This document shows, piece by piece, positions 62,697 to 64,000 of a stretch of 64,000 nucleotides of DNA (within the stretch, counting starts at the first letter, position 1; every line of letters starts with the position of its first letter). The stretch spans positions 12,254,709-12,318,708 of the forward strand of contig CM057003.1 in assembly GCA_029891345.1 (NCBI GenBank), written 5' to 3'. The stretch comes from Dryococelus australis (taxonomy: Eukaryota; Arthropoda; Insecta; Phasmatodea; Phasmatidae). Under the pieces are notes generated by a model, which had not been told where the DNA came from, did no database searches, and saw only the letters and a list, made by a program, of their open reading frames with translations. The translations under genes were made by a program, and so were the position numbers.

Positions 62697-64000
62697 TATA
62701 AATATGTTAGGGAAATAATTGTTTTTTGCTAGAAATGTAATATAAGTGAAATGTTTAAGAAATAGCTTTTACTAGCAAATATCTATTTCTCTAGGAATCG
62801 TAAAGGCTGCCATTCGATGAATTTACGCTGGCTGTTCCACACAAACGCGAGAAACCGTTCGAACGGGTTATCATAACCACTCGAAGCGAGAAACCGTTCG
62901 AACGGGTTGCCCTGTTAACATAACGACTCGAAAATTTTAGTAGTGGCGTTTGATTACATCATTACATTTATCGAAAAAGAGGCAACATTTTGTTTGCTTT
63001 AGACTGTTGCGTTTTTTTCCGAATTAAAAATAAAAACTGAATAAACAATTGATGATTGGTTTTGGATCATTTAAAAACAATTTTTATAGTAACTTATTGG
63101 CAAAAGAAAAAAATGCAAACGGTAAGTGGTGCAGTCGATTCAAGATTTGTCGCAGTTACTACATCCGGAACTCCTCGCAGATTTCAAAAAACCAAAACAA
63201 GAATTAAATTTAAAAAAAAAACTAAATTTCTTCTATGTTTTCGGACATTGGTCTAGTTTTTTTTTAGAAGACATGATATAGCGTGCGACGACTAGGCAGC
63301 TAGATTTTACTTGAAAATATTGGAAAAAAATAACGAAAAAGAGAGGAGTTGAACACCTACCTCGAAGTGTATTCTAGTTCTAAAGCTGCCGGTTATTGCC
63401 ACCAGGAATTCAAAGGTGTGGGACGACATATTCAACAGATTTTTTTAGAAGAATTTCCGATAAGTAGGACATCGCCTAGTGTGGTTCCTGTTCGCCTTTC
63501 GTCTCCTCGACGTACTCTATAAACCTACGCCTCTCTCTCTCGTTATCTTGTTTTATGCAGGAGTTTTCAGTTTGGTGTGTTGGAGCCAACGCGGCGAGCT
63601 CAAAGTGCCTCTGATGAATGTTGATGGTTAAGCAGTTTTTGCCCCTGTCGGATTGCGGGACGCTACCCACTCCTTTCTTAATGCCGTTCCCTCGACCAGC
63701 CGCTATCTCTAACCCACAGCCGAGTTAAGCCTCATTAAATCTCGTCACGAGACGCGGTTATCTGCTAATACGCTCCTACCAGCGCCGGGCCGGTCCCACC
63801 ACGCTAAGTGAAAAAGTGAATGGCGTCCCCCTTAAGGCGCCCGTCTACCTCTCACGTTTGAGACCGAGGTGCGCGGGAGGGATAAGGGCGATACTACCAC
63901 GCAAATCAAGTGCGCCATCGCCGCTACGTGCAAGGCTCTGAACAGGCGTGCAGTGTTCTCGTCGTGCTACGTCCTCTCCGGTAGCCCTATCATTTAACTG
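62697..64000. other. Mostly unassigned; short duplication and dispersed repeat
   Basis: GCGAGAAACCGTTCGAACGG occurs twice, at 62847 and 62886. 63870-63985 matches the dispersed repeat seen near 9010-9130 (reverse). From 63700 the sequence is GC-richer. No gene supported. Confidence 0.4.

Overview
The window looks like intergenic or deep intronic DNA from a large, repeat-rich arthropod nuclear genome, most likely an insect. It is AT-rich with microsatellites and long poly-A/T tracts. It has no dense or operon-like coding, no rRNA or intact tRNA genes, many tRNA-derived SINEs, and many short inverted-repeat DNA transposons inserted into one another. One SINE carries a tail domain that I recall from insect SINEs. 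I cannot name the species. I found no convincing intact host protein-coding gene; nearly all open frames are chance frames or transposon relics.

Layout. 0-9 kb: MITE families A-D and G, a 5'-truncated SINE, a decayed unknown coding frame at 4.86-5.36 kb, and a triple nest at 7.9-8.7 kb. 9-12.8 kb: two hAT-type MITEs (K) around a GC-rich island, a SINE inside a family C MITE, a 32-bp tandem array and a family A MITE. 13.9-14.5 and 20.2-21.1 kb: two LTR-like remnants with the same TATA-to-initiator spacing; a third lies reversed at 56.4-57.3 kb. 16-23.4 kb: a hairpin element, SINEs and piggyBac-like MITEs.

The centrepiece is 24.48-34.51 kb, a composite element of about 10 kb. Its inverted arms are about 2.6-3.2 kb long and carry matching subterminal arrays of a ~119-bp repeat, about 6 units on the left and 12 on the right. 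Its ~4.2-kb core holds a compact transcription unit: TATA box, insect-type initiator, a four-finger C2HC zinc-finger reading frame broken by one frameshift, and a poly(A) signal. A second, more decayed copy of the unit follows. The form recalls Foldback/Galileo-type or Mutator-like elements, but I see no transposase.

34.5-57 kb: a foldback element (N), a 108-bp tandem array, a pogo/jerky-like transposase relic on the minus strand, hAT-type MITEs with perfect 8-bp target duplications, a foldback element F containing a 21-bp array, a Tc1/mariner derivative that keeps the C-terminal end of its transposase, and more SINEs. 57.4-61.3 kb: a family A MITE split by a degenerate Ty3/gypsy-type retrotransposon on the minus strand (LTR, gag with zinc knuckle, protease, reverse transcriptase, start of RNase H) whose 3' half is missing. 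61.9-62.7 kb: a family A MITE with a second, reversed copy inside it. The last 1.3 kb is largely unassigned.

Nothing forms a pathway. The value lies in the nested insertion history and in the large inverted element with its own zinc-finger unit. Family letters are my own labels for repeats matched by eye inside this window.
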